From: Neurospora intermedia
Taxonomy: Eukaryota > Ascomycota > Sordariomycetes > Sordariales > Sordariaceae
DNA: 64,000 bases
Assembly (NCBI GenBank): GCA_037102815.1
Contig: BTPP01000001.1
Location: forward strand, 5,667,001 to 5,731,000
Direction of reading: 5' to 3'
Under the pieces are notes generated by a model. That model was not told the origin of the DNA. It made no database searches and worked only from the letters and a program-made list of their open reading frames with translations. The position numbers were made by a program, and so were the translations under genes. This document shows, piece by piece, positions 1 through 10,404 of this stretch (positions within the stretch are counted from its first letter, which is position 1; every line of letters begins with the position of its first letter).

Positions 1-417
1 GCATGAGGCAGGAGCCGGGGGTTGGGGCCGCGGGGACATCCAAGGCCAAATCCGGCCTATCAGAGAGCTCATTTGATAGGATCAAGTACCCCACCGAGCC
101 CACCATGTAGGTGACTCCAGCTGCCCAGAACCGCCTAGCCAGTGATAAGCGCGTCACCTGGACGGATTGTTGGCAACCGGGGCACCGTCTACTCGCTGTG
201 CTGTACCCTAGAGGTAGCTGTACCTAGGCTGTAGCTGCAACCTACAGCCGGTACATGTACACCTTTGTAAGTGGAAGCTGTTCACCGACCACCTTCCTTC
301 CTTTCTGTTGCCATCTCGTGCGTGTCATCATCTCGTCCTCTTGTTCCTCCCCATCATCTTCTCATTTCTCTTCTCTCCAAAACATACAAATTCATCCGCA
401 TCACCCAGATATACAAA
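1..417. promoter_or_regulatory. 5' flank and pyrimidine-rich leader of the M18 aminopeptidase gene
   Basis: No coding region is supported here. About 150 bases before the ATG at 418 are strongly C/T-rich, which is typical of filamentous-fungal promoters and 5' leaders. No clear TATA box is seen. Confidence 0.4.
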
Positions 418-2177
418 ATGGTCCGCGCCACTCCCGAATACCTCGCTGCCCGTACATCCATGATGTCTCTCCGAGCGCAAGCCCTCGAGCAGTCCATGAT
501 GGCCTCGCAAACATACTACGCTCCTCCTCAGCAGCCCCAGCAGCCTGTTGCTGCCAACCAGATCAATGCCAAGGACATCAAGCCCGAGGCTTTCACCAAG
601 CCATACCTCGAGTTCATGACCGAGAACCCAACAGTTTTCCACGCTGTCGGTTACTTCAAGGAGAAGCTCGACAAGGCCGGCTACAAAGAGGTAAGCCGTC
701 ACAGCTTCCCAGCCCCCCTCCCGCAGTTGAAATACCACAACCGAGGCACAAGGACCGAAACTGACTAAGCGCCTTGTTATTTGTAGCTTCACAGCAGAGA
801 CTCCTGGTCTGGCCAGATCAAGCCCGGCGGCAAGTACTACACCACTCGCAATGGCAGCTCCATCATCGCCTGGGCCGTCGGCAAGGCGTATAAGCCAGGC
901 AACGGTCTTGCTATGGTCGCCGGTCACATCGACGCCCTCACGGCCCGCCTCAAGCCTATCAGCACCAAGCCGAGCCATGACGGCTATGTCCAGCTCGGTA
1001 TTGCCCAGTATGCCGGCGCTCTCAACAGCACATGGTGGGACAGAGACTTGAGCATCGGTGGTCGTGTCATTGTTAAGGATCCCGAGACGGGCAAGACCTC
1101 TACCAAGGTCGTCAAGCTTGATTGGCCCAGTATGTTGACCCCCCAACCCAATCCCATCCGATGAAAGCTAACACACACTTTCCAGTTGCTCGTATCCCTA
1201 CTTTGGCTCCCCACTTCGGCATTGGCATGACGGGCCACAACAACCAGGAGACCGAGATGACCCCCATCATTGGCCTCGACAACAGCGACCTTAACTCCTC
1301 TTCCACCGCCTCCTCCGAGAAGCCCATTGGCCCCAAGGGTTCCTTCGTCTCTACCCAGCCTCCCAAGCTCGTCAAGCTCATTGCTTCCCAGCTCAAGCTT
1401 GAGGACTACACCAACATTCTCAACTGGGAGCTCGAGCTCTACGACTCTCAGCCCGCCCAAGTTGGTGGTATCGACAAGGAGTTCATCTTTGCCGGCCGCA
1501 TCGACGACAAGCTCTGCTCGTGGGCCGCTTTCATGGCCCTCCTCCACGCCCGTGACGATGAGGACTCTGGCGTCATCAAGCTCGTAGCGCTCTTTGACGA
1601 CGAGGAGATTGGCTCCCTCCTCCGCCAGGGTGCGCGCGGTAACTTCCTCCCCATTGTTATCGAGCGTACCGTCGAGGCTCTCGTTGCCAACACCAACACT
1701 CTCTACCAGAACGCTTTCATCGGCGGCACCGGCCTCGGCCCCGGTCTCATGGGCCAGACGTACGCCAACTCTTTCCTCGTTTCGTCGGACGTGACCCACG
1801 CTGCCCACCCCAACTTTACCCAAACCAACCTGACCGATCACTCCCCTCGCTTGAACGTCGGTGTGGCCCTTTGTGTCGATGCCTCGGCGCACATGACCAC
1901 GGATAGCGTGTCCATGGCCATCCTCGACCGCGTCGCCGAGCTTTCTGGCTGTGTCAACCAGAGGCACATGATCCGCAATGACAGCCGGTCCGGCGGTACC
2001 GTGGGCCCTATGCTCAGCAGTGCTATGGGTGTCAAGGCGGCAGATGTCGGTATTCCTCAGTTGAGCATGCACAGTATCCGTGCCACGACTGGTAGCTTGG
2101 ACCCCGGTCTTGGTGTCAAGTTCTACAAGGGTTTCTTGGATGAGTGGGAGAAGGTTGATAAGGAGTGGAGGGCTTAG
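418..2177 (+). CDS. Aspartyl aminopeptidase, peptidase family M18
   Basis: Exons are 418-690, 787-1129 and 1186-2177, giving 535 residues. Both introns have GT...AG ends and the frame stays open across them. M18 enzymes remove N-terminal Asp/Glu from peptides, using two metal ions in a dodecameric shell, in the cytosol or vacuole. Visible metal-site motifs are AGHID near residue 138, DDEEIGS near 343, SSDVTHAAHP near 408 and QLSMHSIR near 501. The spacing from 408 to 501 fits the family. NDSRSGGTVGPML, in the 450-490 region, matches the conserved NDS.CGGTIGPM block. The extra N-terminal 45 residues, rich in Gln/Pro/Ala, resemble the propeptide-bearing Ape1/Lap4 type, but whether this protein is vacuolar or cytosolic cannot be told from sequence alone. 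The gene is convergent with the M50B-like gene downstream. Confidence 0.93.
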
Positions 2178-3030
2178 ATGTCTGATGGGGCTGTTTGTTT
2201 GATCTAACTTGATGTTTTTATGATGGGACTGGGATGGCGTGGTGTTAATGATGGGTTTTCAATCTGTAATGAACTGAATTTGATGAGTTGCTCTTCTTTG
2301 GATAAGAGGGAGATGATTTGACTCGGGTTCAATGTGACATTATGGTGCATGCAGGGAGGGGTGGTGTGTTACTGCGCAACATAGCCTTTCGATTTCCTAT
2401 CATCTTAGAGCAATGCATATGGTATAGATGATAAACTTGTAGAACAATGTGATATCTACAATCTTGATGCCCAGTAAGCTTCTTATGCTCTCTGGTAGAA
2501 CCAGTAAGATACGCAACGTGGCCGTGACTGAGCCATCTCAAATTGGTGTTGGGAGGATTTGTTTTATGGTAAGTATAAACGGCATTTTCGATGGCTTGAT
2601 TTTCTTGATTCAAATCACTGAGTTCAGCGGGACAAATGGACTTTGCCGTGGAGGTTACCTTTGGGTCTTACATATTTGCAGATGGCCCTTTAGGTTATGG
2701 GATAGGGCTTGCTTTCGACATCACGTCAAAGGGAATGATTTGTTTTCGGTAAAATGAGGGTTGATACCATTAAGGCGCAGTAGTACATTGCTACCCTCCA
2801 TATCTCTGCACAAAACGGACAATAGTCGCTGTGTTCAACCCTCCGTCCGAACGATCCTAAACAAAAGCCAACGGGTATCATCAACTTCACGTCTTCAACC
2901 GTGCCTTCCCTGTCCAGGCTCTTTCCTGGTCCATGCCTCCAAATATCATGGCTTTCAATGATCCAACGCCAATTGTGCAAATAACACATGCTTCCTTCCC
3001 GTGAACATACCGAATCCTTTAGATCCATCC
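2178..3030. other. Intergenic, 3' ends of two convergent genes
   Basis: This gap holds the 3' untranslated regions of the M18 gene and the M50B-like gene. Only short frames without family resemblance are present, and I see no RNA gene or repeat. Confidence 0.5.
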
Positions 3031-3794
3031 TCAGAACTTGGTCGGAATGAAATGCTGCGAATCTTCCTGCTGCTGCGCCCTCGTTTGCGGAAACGCAGCG
3101 ATACCTGCAATGATGCCACAGGCCATGAAGCCCAACGAGATAATAGACCAGATAACCCCCCAACACTGTGACGAACCTCCATATCTCTTTGCAAAGACAC
3201 TGGCATCCGAGCTGTTGACTTTGCGCAAGATCAAGTCATCGCACTGTTTCCTTCATCATCAGCATTACTCCCCCCCATAAAGAACAACAAAAACCGCCAA
3301 AGAGGAAAGAGGAAAATACTCACAATATCCCAAACACTATACAACGAACTCATGACCCCAATAAACAGCACCACATACCTCAACGCCTCCGCATGCGCAA
3401 TGAACCAACACCCGACCAACAACCCAACGGCCGCCAAAATCGTGCCAATCGTCAACCAATCCCTCCTCCCCCACCACAGCGTCAGCAAGAAACACCCGCC
3501 CACCACAAAACTAGCCACCTTGCTCGCGACGATATCGAACCCGCAAAAGGTCAATAGCGCCCCGATCAGTGAACTCCCCAAGTACCCCGCCGGTAGCGTT
3601 AGTCCGCTCCGGCCGCCTTGCATGTGCGTCACGCCGCCTTCGCGCGGGTCCAGGCTGATGGAGAGGACGCGGCCCCCTGTCAACACGCAGGTGATAGCGT
3701 GGCCGAACTCGTGGAAGGCAATCACCAGCATCTTGAAGGGCCACAGGACGGAGCGGATGTAGGGCACGTTCCACAGGATGAAGATGGCGAGCAT
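3031..3794 (-). CDS. M50B-like membrane zinc peptidase, 5' part cut off by a transposon nest
   Basis: Exons on the minus strand are 3794-3324 and 3243-3031, giving 227 residues from the ATG at 3794. The intron has GTGAGT and CAG ends, and the join reads SVWDI-CDDLI. The motif AFHEFGHA near residues 27-34 is the HExxH zinc site of the M50B-like integral membrane peptidases. At least five hydrophobic segments follow. From memory, fungal relatives carry several tens of residues before the MLAIF..WNVPY block, so this copy probably lacks its natural N-terminus. A TA target site at 3796-3797 lies just upstream of the ATG, and the matching TA lies at 34900-34901, about 31 kb away. Beyond that the minus strand continues in frame for about 15 codons back to an ATG near 34946. 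Either the nest interrupts the coding region, or it sits in the 5' untranslated region and only removes the promoter. Confidence 0.8.
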
Positions 3795-3797
3795 GTA

Positions 3798-4796
3798 CTT
3801 GGTGTGATGGGTAAGTTTAATTAGGTGGGGTAAGTAGAGTGGTCCGTGCAGTAGATTTTTTTAATAATTTGGAAGATTTTGCTCCCAGATGCAAATGCAA
3901 TGCAATGAAAAAAAGACTGCATTGCTTTTCTATAGTAATTACTACCATTTAATATGCATTCCATCTACATCAATAACATTTTGACATCTTTGAAGTATCG
4001 TCTCTAATAACTCTTCCAAATAAGAATTTGGGACCTTATTCCAAACCTCTATTACTATTTCTCGGAGTCGATTTGAATTCGGATTCTTAATCAATCTATA
4101 CTTATCCTTAATAAAATCCTTTATCCAATTCCAAACGCTTTTAATAAGGTTTAAATCGGGGGAGTAAAGTAATTAAAAGATAATAGTAATTCCTCTTTCT
4201 ATAAAATTTTATAGTATCTCTATAGCGGTATAAATAGGGGCGTTATTTTATATTAGAATTAGATCTTCTCCTTCTCGGCGGTAAAAACGGATTTAATTAT
4301 CGATTAATAGAAGGTAGCGCTTTCGATAGCTTTCTTTAGTAATAATTCCCTAATCTTTTTCCTAAAAAAGGCCCGGTCCTTTACTAATTTTAGAAAAATA
4401 TTTCTAAAATATCCATCCTCCCTTTTTTTAGTACTATTTAATAATATAAATTAAATTATATTCTTTTCTAACGCAATAAGTAATAAATTACTTTTAATAA
4501 GGACCTCTAGTAATTTAAATTTTATCCGTCCAAAGAATAGTTTTCTATTACTCTATTATTTAATAGAAATATTCTTAAGCCTATTATAAATATTTGAGTC
4601 GGTTAATTTAAGAAATAGGAGGCTTCTTTCTTACAATTCTCTTTTAGAATCCGAAGCGATAGAAGATATTTTTAATAGCCTAAATTTTAAAAATAGTTTT
4701 AAAAAGAATTATTAATAATTAGAGAAAGGTTATCCTTCTTCCTTCTTTAAATATAGTAACGAATTTAATAAATTCTTCTTTTTAAGTTTAAAATAA
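3798..4796 (-). repeat. Left arm of the mariner palindrome, outer part
   Basis: This is the reverse complement of the 34899 end of the right arm, with transition-type differences. The arm resumes after the retrotransposon nest at 32362 and runs to about 32775. The decayed transposase reads on the minus strand. The target duplication AATAA of the inserted retroelement occupies 4792-4796. Confidence 0.8.
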
Positions 4797-5136
4797 TGTT
4801 AGGAACGTAGGCGAAAGGTAGGCTAAGGTGACTATAGTCGTGGCTATACGTAGGGGACAGCAAGTTAGAGGTTAATCTAAAGATATATTGATAGTTACCG
4901 ACTATAATAAACTACACTTCGTTGAACCTCTTTTATACCTATACAAACTCTATTTATCCGCTAATAAGCATTGTAAAGTCCTGTACTAGTTTGGCGCCCC
5001 GACGTAGTACTGGATTATCCTTCCTACAAGCCTAATCCGATATAGGTATTACTATTATTAGTCTACCGCTTCGGCCGACGGAGTAGAGTAACGATTATTA
5101 GAGTATTTTAGTATGTAGATTCTTCGCCTTCTAATA
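4797..5136 (-). repeat. 3' LTR of the minus-strand Gypsy element
   Basis: It aligns over its full 340 bp, without gaps that I can see, to the LTR at 32017. The differences look like transitions. On the minus strand the LTR begins with a decayed TGTCAGGAGG and ends with a decayed TAACA. Confidence 0.85.
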
Positions 5137-5372
5137 TAACCCCCCCCCTTATAGGTTCCGTCCTTAGAATTTCTATAATTCGTAGTAGATCCCGATTAAG
5201 TAGCGGAGGGTATTGGTACCGTACTATTATAGTGTTATTAAATTATATTATTAGTAAGGGTATAATATCCTCGCTTACCGGTTCGGTGAATTATTATTCG
5301 TAATAGTCGCCGACGCTATATCCCGGATATTATAGCTATTCCTCCGTCTATAAACTACCTACTAGAATATTA

Positions 5373-5670
5373 GTATTATAATATTTATTCTTATAAATTC
5401 TAAATACGGACGCGAAACCGCCCGTTAGAAGGTCGGTATTGTAATATCTATTCTTATAAGTTCTAAATATAGATATAAAACCGCCCGTTAGAAGATCGGT
5501 ATTATAATGTCTATTCTTATAAATTCTAAATATAAATATAAAGCCGCCCGCCTAAAAATTGGTATTATAATATCTATCTTTATAAATTCCAATATAGCGA
5601 ACCGCCCGCCGAATTATCGGTATTATAATATCTATTCTCGCGAATTCTAAATACGGATATAAAATTGGTA
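5373..5670. repeat. 63-bp tandem repeat, nearly five copies
   Basis: A unit beginning GTATTATAATATTTATTCTT and carrying an internal ACCGCCCG box recurs at a period of about 63 bp. Copies differ mainly by transitions and small length changes. It lies just inside the 3' LTR of the minus-strand Gypsy element. Confidence 0.7.
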
Positions 5671-6850
5671 TTAAATTTAAAGAATTAATTAGATTCCTAA
5701 CTATTATTACGATTAGTACCCTATAAGCGTATAAAGTAGTAAGTATTGTTTTATTTAATAATAAGTACTATACTAAATTTAAAGGTATTTATAAATACCT
5801 TAGGATATTATTATAATTATACTCCGTAATTCCTCTTATAATTTATTTTCTATTACTCGTACCGAGCCTATTATTATACTTACTATTACCTTAAGAATAC
5901 TAATACTATTATCCCTCAAAATTTCTCTCGTTAAACGCTCTCTATTACTTACACCTACTACGGCCTACTATAATACCTAAATACAATCCCCCTCCTTATA
6001 AATTCCATCCTCGGGACTTTCGTCCCTTTCCTTCACTTCCTATAATTTTAAGTACTATCCTTACCGTAAACCCCCTTACTTATATTGTACCTTCCTAATT
6101 ACTCTTCCGTTATCTTCGCCTTATTTTCTATATTATTCCTTTATTTTAATAGTATAATTCTTAACTATTATCCCTACTCTCCCCACTATAATCCGAACTA
6201 TATACTTTCCTACTTTCGTCCTTCTCTCCTATTTCTTCGTAACCGCCCTATTATTTAATTATTCTATCTTTCCCTTCCTAACTATCGCTTTCGTTTTATC
6301 CTCCTATTTACTCCTTCCTACTATTTATATAATTACCTAACAATTCTTCTACCCTACGTTATATTATATTCGCCTATTTAAAATTATATTTACTTACCTT
6401 AATTTATATTCGTATAAAGACCTCCTCCCTTATTTATATAACGTCCCTTCTACTTACCCTCTTTATTTTTCTTTTTCCTCTTCTTCTTATTTTCACTTTT
6501 ACTACTATATCTACCCTTCCTTTACCTATACCCGCTCTCCCCGCGGATATATACTTTACTATTATATATTTATATACTAACCCCCGCCTCCCTAAAGCGT
6601 TTAATTAATATATTTATTTCCCTTCTCTATTTTCCTTTTTCTACTCTATCCTCCCCTTCTTTTTACCTTATACTTATTACTAACTTTTATTCGGCTATTC
6701 TCTTTTTCGTTTTTTAATAATATCTATCCCTTTACCTACCTAAAATATAGTATTGCTTTCGTTTAAGCGTTCGTAAGCGCCCTAGCCCTAAATTTATATA
6801 AAGTTTTTAAAAAAATTGGCCAGAATACTTACTAAACTAAAGGTACGTTT

Positions 6851-6852
<2 letters not shown>

Positions 6853-6880
<28 letters not shown>
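6853..6880. repeat. T28 homopolymer
   Basis: An uninterrupted run of T lies within the tail segment of the minus-strand Gypsy element. Confidence 0.9.
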
Positions 6881-6884
<4 letters not shown>

Positions 6885-7639
6885 CGCTAATATCTTCTTC
6901 TTCCAAAGTTTAACGAAATATTATAGTATTCGCTATCGTAGCGCCGCTATATATTCGAGGTCCCCTGCGGTATTTACAATCTACGGAACGCTATATAGAA
7001 TATAGCGGTTGAAATTGTACGCTTTACTAATACCGATAGCCCCCTACCTACCCTCCTCCTATAATAATTACAATATTCCGCAATAGTATTTTAAGTAGCT
7101 ATATAAATACACCTAATTAATAATAGTCTCCCTATAATATTACCTAGGATACTTTATACTTCTAACTTTATTTGTAAAAGCTATTCGAAATTAGACTATT
7201 ATAATATTAATAATACTAATACTAATATTAATCCAATAGCCCCCGCTAACTCCCTTATATATATTTCTATACTAAATACTCCTACTTATATCCCCCCTTC
7301 CCTTAATTACAATTATAACTCCTAATATTAATCGGTAAATAAGAAATTAATATTATTAAATAGAAAGTTGGACGAATTATTAGAATTCGCGTAGGAAGAC
7401 TACAAATAAATAATATAAAGTAATATCCGTAAATATTATTAATAAGCGCGGTAATACGCAGGAGTATTTCTCTTAAAGTTATAGGTTCTAATTCTATATT
7501 AATAATAATAGACGCTATTAAGGATTTTTTATTTAGGATAATAATAGATAATACGGGTTATACTCTTCCTAGCGCTTTATTAATTTTCTACGAAGAATCT
7601 AAACTACCTCCCCTCCCTATCTTTTATTCTATTTAGTAT

Positions 7640-7995
7640 CTCTATTCTACATTTTATATTTGTATTTTACGTTTCTATATTGCCTCCTATATTAGCGTCT
7701 TACGTTTCTACTTTATATTTCTACTTTATATTTCTATTTTAATATTTTTACTTTATATCTCCTCTTTATATCTCTACTTTATATCTCTATTTTATATTTC
7801 TACTTTATATTTTACATTTACGTTTTATATTTATATTTTATATTTATATCTTACGTCTACGTCTTTCATTTACGTTTTACATCTATATTTTACGTTTTAT
7901 ATCTACGTTTTACATTTATATTTTACGTTTTATATTTATATTTTATATTTATATTTTACGTTTTATATCTACGTTTTATATCTCTACTTTACGTC
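7640..7995. repeat. AT/pyrimidine-rich degenerate short repeat
   Basis: Units like TTTATATTTMTA and TTTTACGTTTTATATC alternate for about 350 bp. CpG survives inside the units while CpA is nearly absent, which fits RIP acting on an earlier minisatellite. Confidence 0.6.
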
Positions 7996-8291
7996 TCTTA
8001 ATAATTATTATTCTCTTACCTCTATTTAATTAATTCTTATTGACCTAATAATCGGCCCGCCGCTAGTATACTACTATTACATTTTCCTAACTTTATATTC
8101 TTTAAAAAGGTCCGGGTAATTTATATTTTTTTATAATACCTACGAATTCTCGTCGTTCGAATACCCCTTCTATTTAACCTAAAATTAATATTAATAGCCG
8201 GATTTATAATATTTTATAATTACTTCGACTTTATACTAAATATTATCTTCCTTAATATCTACAACTTCCCCCTACGGCGCCGCTATAGTAG

Positions 8292-8514
8292 TGTTATAGG
8301 GCTAGATTATATACCCTGTGCTAGGCTATATTACGTGCTCTAAGCTGTGCCATAGCACTAGTGCCAGCCCGGGCATTGAGGCTCTGTACGACCCACTCTA
8401 CCGGGCTACACAACCCTACCTATAAGACCGGGCTAGCGTACACTCTCTTCTTACTTCCTTCGTACAACAACGAATATTGTAGCTTACCCCTAATAGTACC
8501 CTTACCCCGTAATA
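8292..8514 (+). repeat. 5' LTR of the plus-strand old Gypsy element
   Basis: It has the same length as its partner at 25590. It starts TGTTATAGGGC, where the partner has TATTACAGGGC. Each copy keeps some bases that the other has lost through C-to-T or G-to-A change. Confidence 0.88.
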
Positions 8515-9847
8515 GTTTATTGTACCTTCAAGATCGCGCTACGCGCGTACAATAAGGTATCCATTATCGCAACTAGCGGGCTAGTAATTAATTAATTAAC
8601 TAAACGTCTAGCCCTTATAGGACGGAGAATACTATAAATAGCTTCGATAATTATTATAATTACTATATAAATTCAACCTCAATTATTATAATTACTAACT
8701 AAAGTTATTTTAATTACCTAAAGAATAATAACAATACTAAATTAATTATTAATAACTATACTAATATTAAAACCGAGTTTCTAGTTCTTAATAATTATCC
8801 TAGCCTCTTAGGCGAGGTCCCTATTATCGATTAAGCGACGGTTTTCAACCCTAATATAGTAGAAGACTAACCTATTCCTATTAAATAAGGTTTATAGGTT
8901 CCCCCCCCTAATTACCTACCGGGTTTTAACTTTTATAGCCCGGAGTTTATATTCCTAGGAGCTAGTACTCAACCGATCCCTTCCAACGAATTAATTACCA
9001 ATAATGAATTAGCAATGCTAGTTATACGCCTTAATAACGACGATTAATACCGTTAAGTCTTTTAGGCCTACCTTTACAATAAACTTTAAATAATTGACCC
9101 CGTCTACGTATACCCTATTATTTTTAGATAGTATACTACTAATTTAGTACTACTTTTAATTTTCGGCGTTATTATTAACGCTATTACTAAGGCCTTCAAT
9201 TAGGTTAGAGATAGTTATTATTAGGATATACTCTAGAAGGAAACGGATAAACGGATCTATATTTAGGCTAATAGAAGCCTTTAGAATAAAGTTATTTACT
9301 AGAAAAACGAAGCTAAGGATTAATTTAACGAATTTAAAGCTAAAGAAACCCTATATACCAATTACAATATTAAAATAATAAAGCTCTTTAATAAAAACGC
9401 CGTTTTTAAAGCTTAAGTCTACTTATTGTAGGATAAAGTAATTAACCTTAAGACAATTAATAATAGCTTTAATACTATAGTTAAGGATTTGAACTCTACT
9501 ATCCCTAGCGGATTAGACAACGGCGGCGGAAGAGGTTTCGGCGGCGGAGGTAGTAGTATATTGAATAGCCCCAACGCCCCAGGCTATTTCAAACCTACTA
9601 ACGGTATAAGACGCCGTATATCTACCAACCTAAACGTTTTTAATATATTAGAATTAACCGTTAAAGACCGTAATACTATATATACTACCTAGCGTACTAA
9701 AATCCGCCTATACTAGGCTTATAATAAATAGTACTTCCCTAATAAACGCAATAAATTTATATATATTTTTATCTATTTAGGCAAAACTCTTATATCTATT
9801 ATTAAGCTAAATATATAGGTAATCCTCGCCGACGAGCACTCTAACCT

Positions 9848-10051
9848 TGACACGGATCTCCCACGCCTGCCTTGTAGAGGCAGCGACGTTGAGGCAGTGG
9901 GCAGTGGCACATGGTACCACCCTCCATTGAGGAAGGTACCAGTACCGTCAATCAAGCCTATAAAGGCTTGTCGACGAACAGCAGACTAGACAGAGTTAGT
10001 CTGACAGATTCATCAGGAAGACATCATCAAGCTATGCCATTCCACGCATCA
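9848..10051 (+). repeat. 5' LTR of the young chromovirus
   Basis: This short LTR of 204 bp carries a TATAAA box at 9959-9964, set exactly between AAGCC and GGCTT, so the box is the loop of a 5-bp stem. Another inverted pair (CTGCC...GGCAG) lies near its start. The LTR is identical to its 3' partner. Confidence 0.95.
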
Positions 10052-10052
10052 A

Positions 10053-10070
10053 TGGTAGCTGCAACTTGTT
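10053..10070 (+). other. Candidate primer-binding site of the young chromovirus
   Basis: TGGTAGCTGCAACTTG begins one base after the LTR. TGG is the complement of the tRNA 3' CCA end, as expected for a tRNA-primed element. I could not name the tRNA. Confidence 0.6.
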
Positions 10071-10404
10071 ACATCTGATCCAACCAGGATCCAAATCGAG
10101 ACACCGTGAAGCGCTGATCCATCAAGATCAAAGGCTGAAAGACGGAAGACATCCAACACCCGGGCCGCTGATGAGACGACGACCAATCATCTGCCAGCGC
10201 CCAAATCAACAAACAATCATCAACGATTTGCTTTCATCAAGAGAGGCATCGCACCTTCCATTACTTTCTTCGTCCCCAACCAGCCCACCCGCGCCAGATC
10301 AACCTTATATACGACGGCACCCCAACCCCTCAACCCTCGTTCTCCGTCTCTCTCATCCATCAAACATTTTGGCATCTTTTGGCCTCCTCCCCCGTTGAGC
10401 ACTA

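Larger units (their letters stand above)
5137..8286 (-). other. 3.1-kb tail segment of the minus-strand Gypsy element
   Basis: This part lies between the integrase end and the 3' LTR of the minus-strand element. Its plus strand is pyrimidine-rich over about 5900-6750, so the element's own strand is purine-rich, as Lys/Glu-rich coding sequence would be. It may be the relic of an additional frame after pol, comparable in position to the second frame of the young element, but decay prevents a firm call. Confidence 0.4.

Noticed and set aside
328-2072. Long minus-strand frames of 272 and 362 codons across the M18 gene
   Set aside because: They are antisense shadows of a GC-rich gene, with no family motifs, while the plus strand has a complete M18 protein with consistent splicing.
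8361-8555. Small frame in the old 5' LTR
   Set aside because: It lies within LTR sequence and is not expected to be coding.
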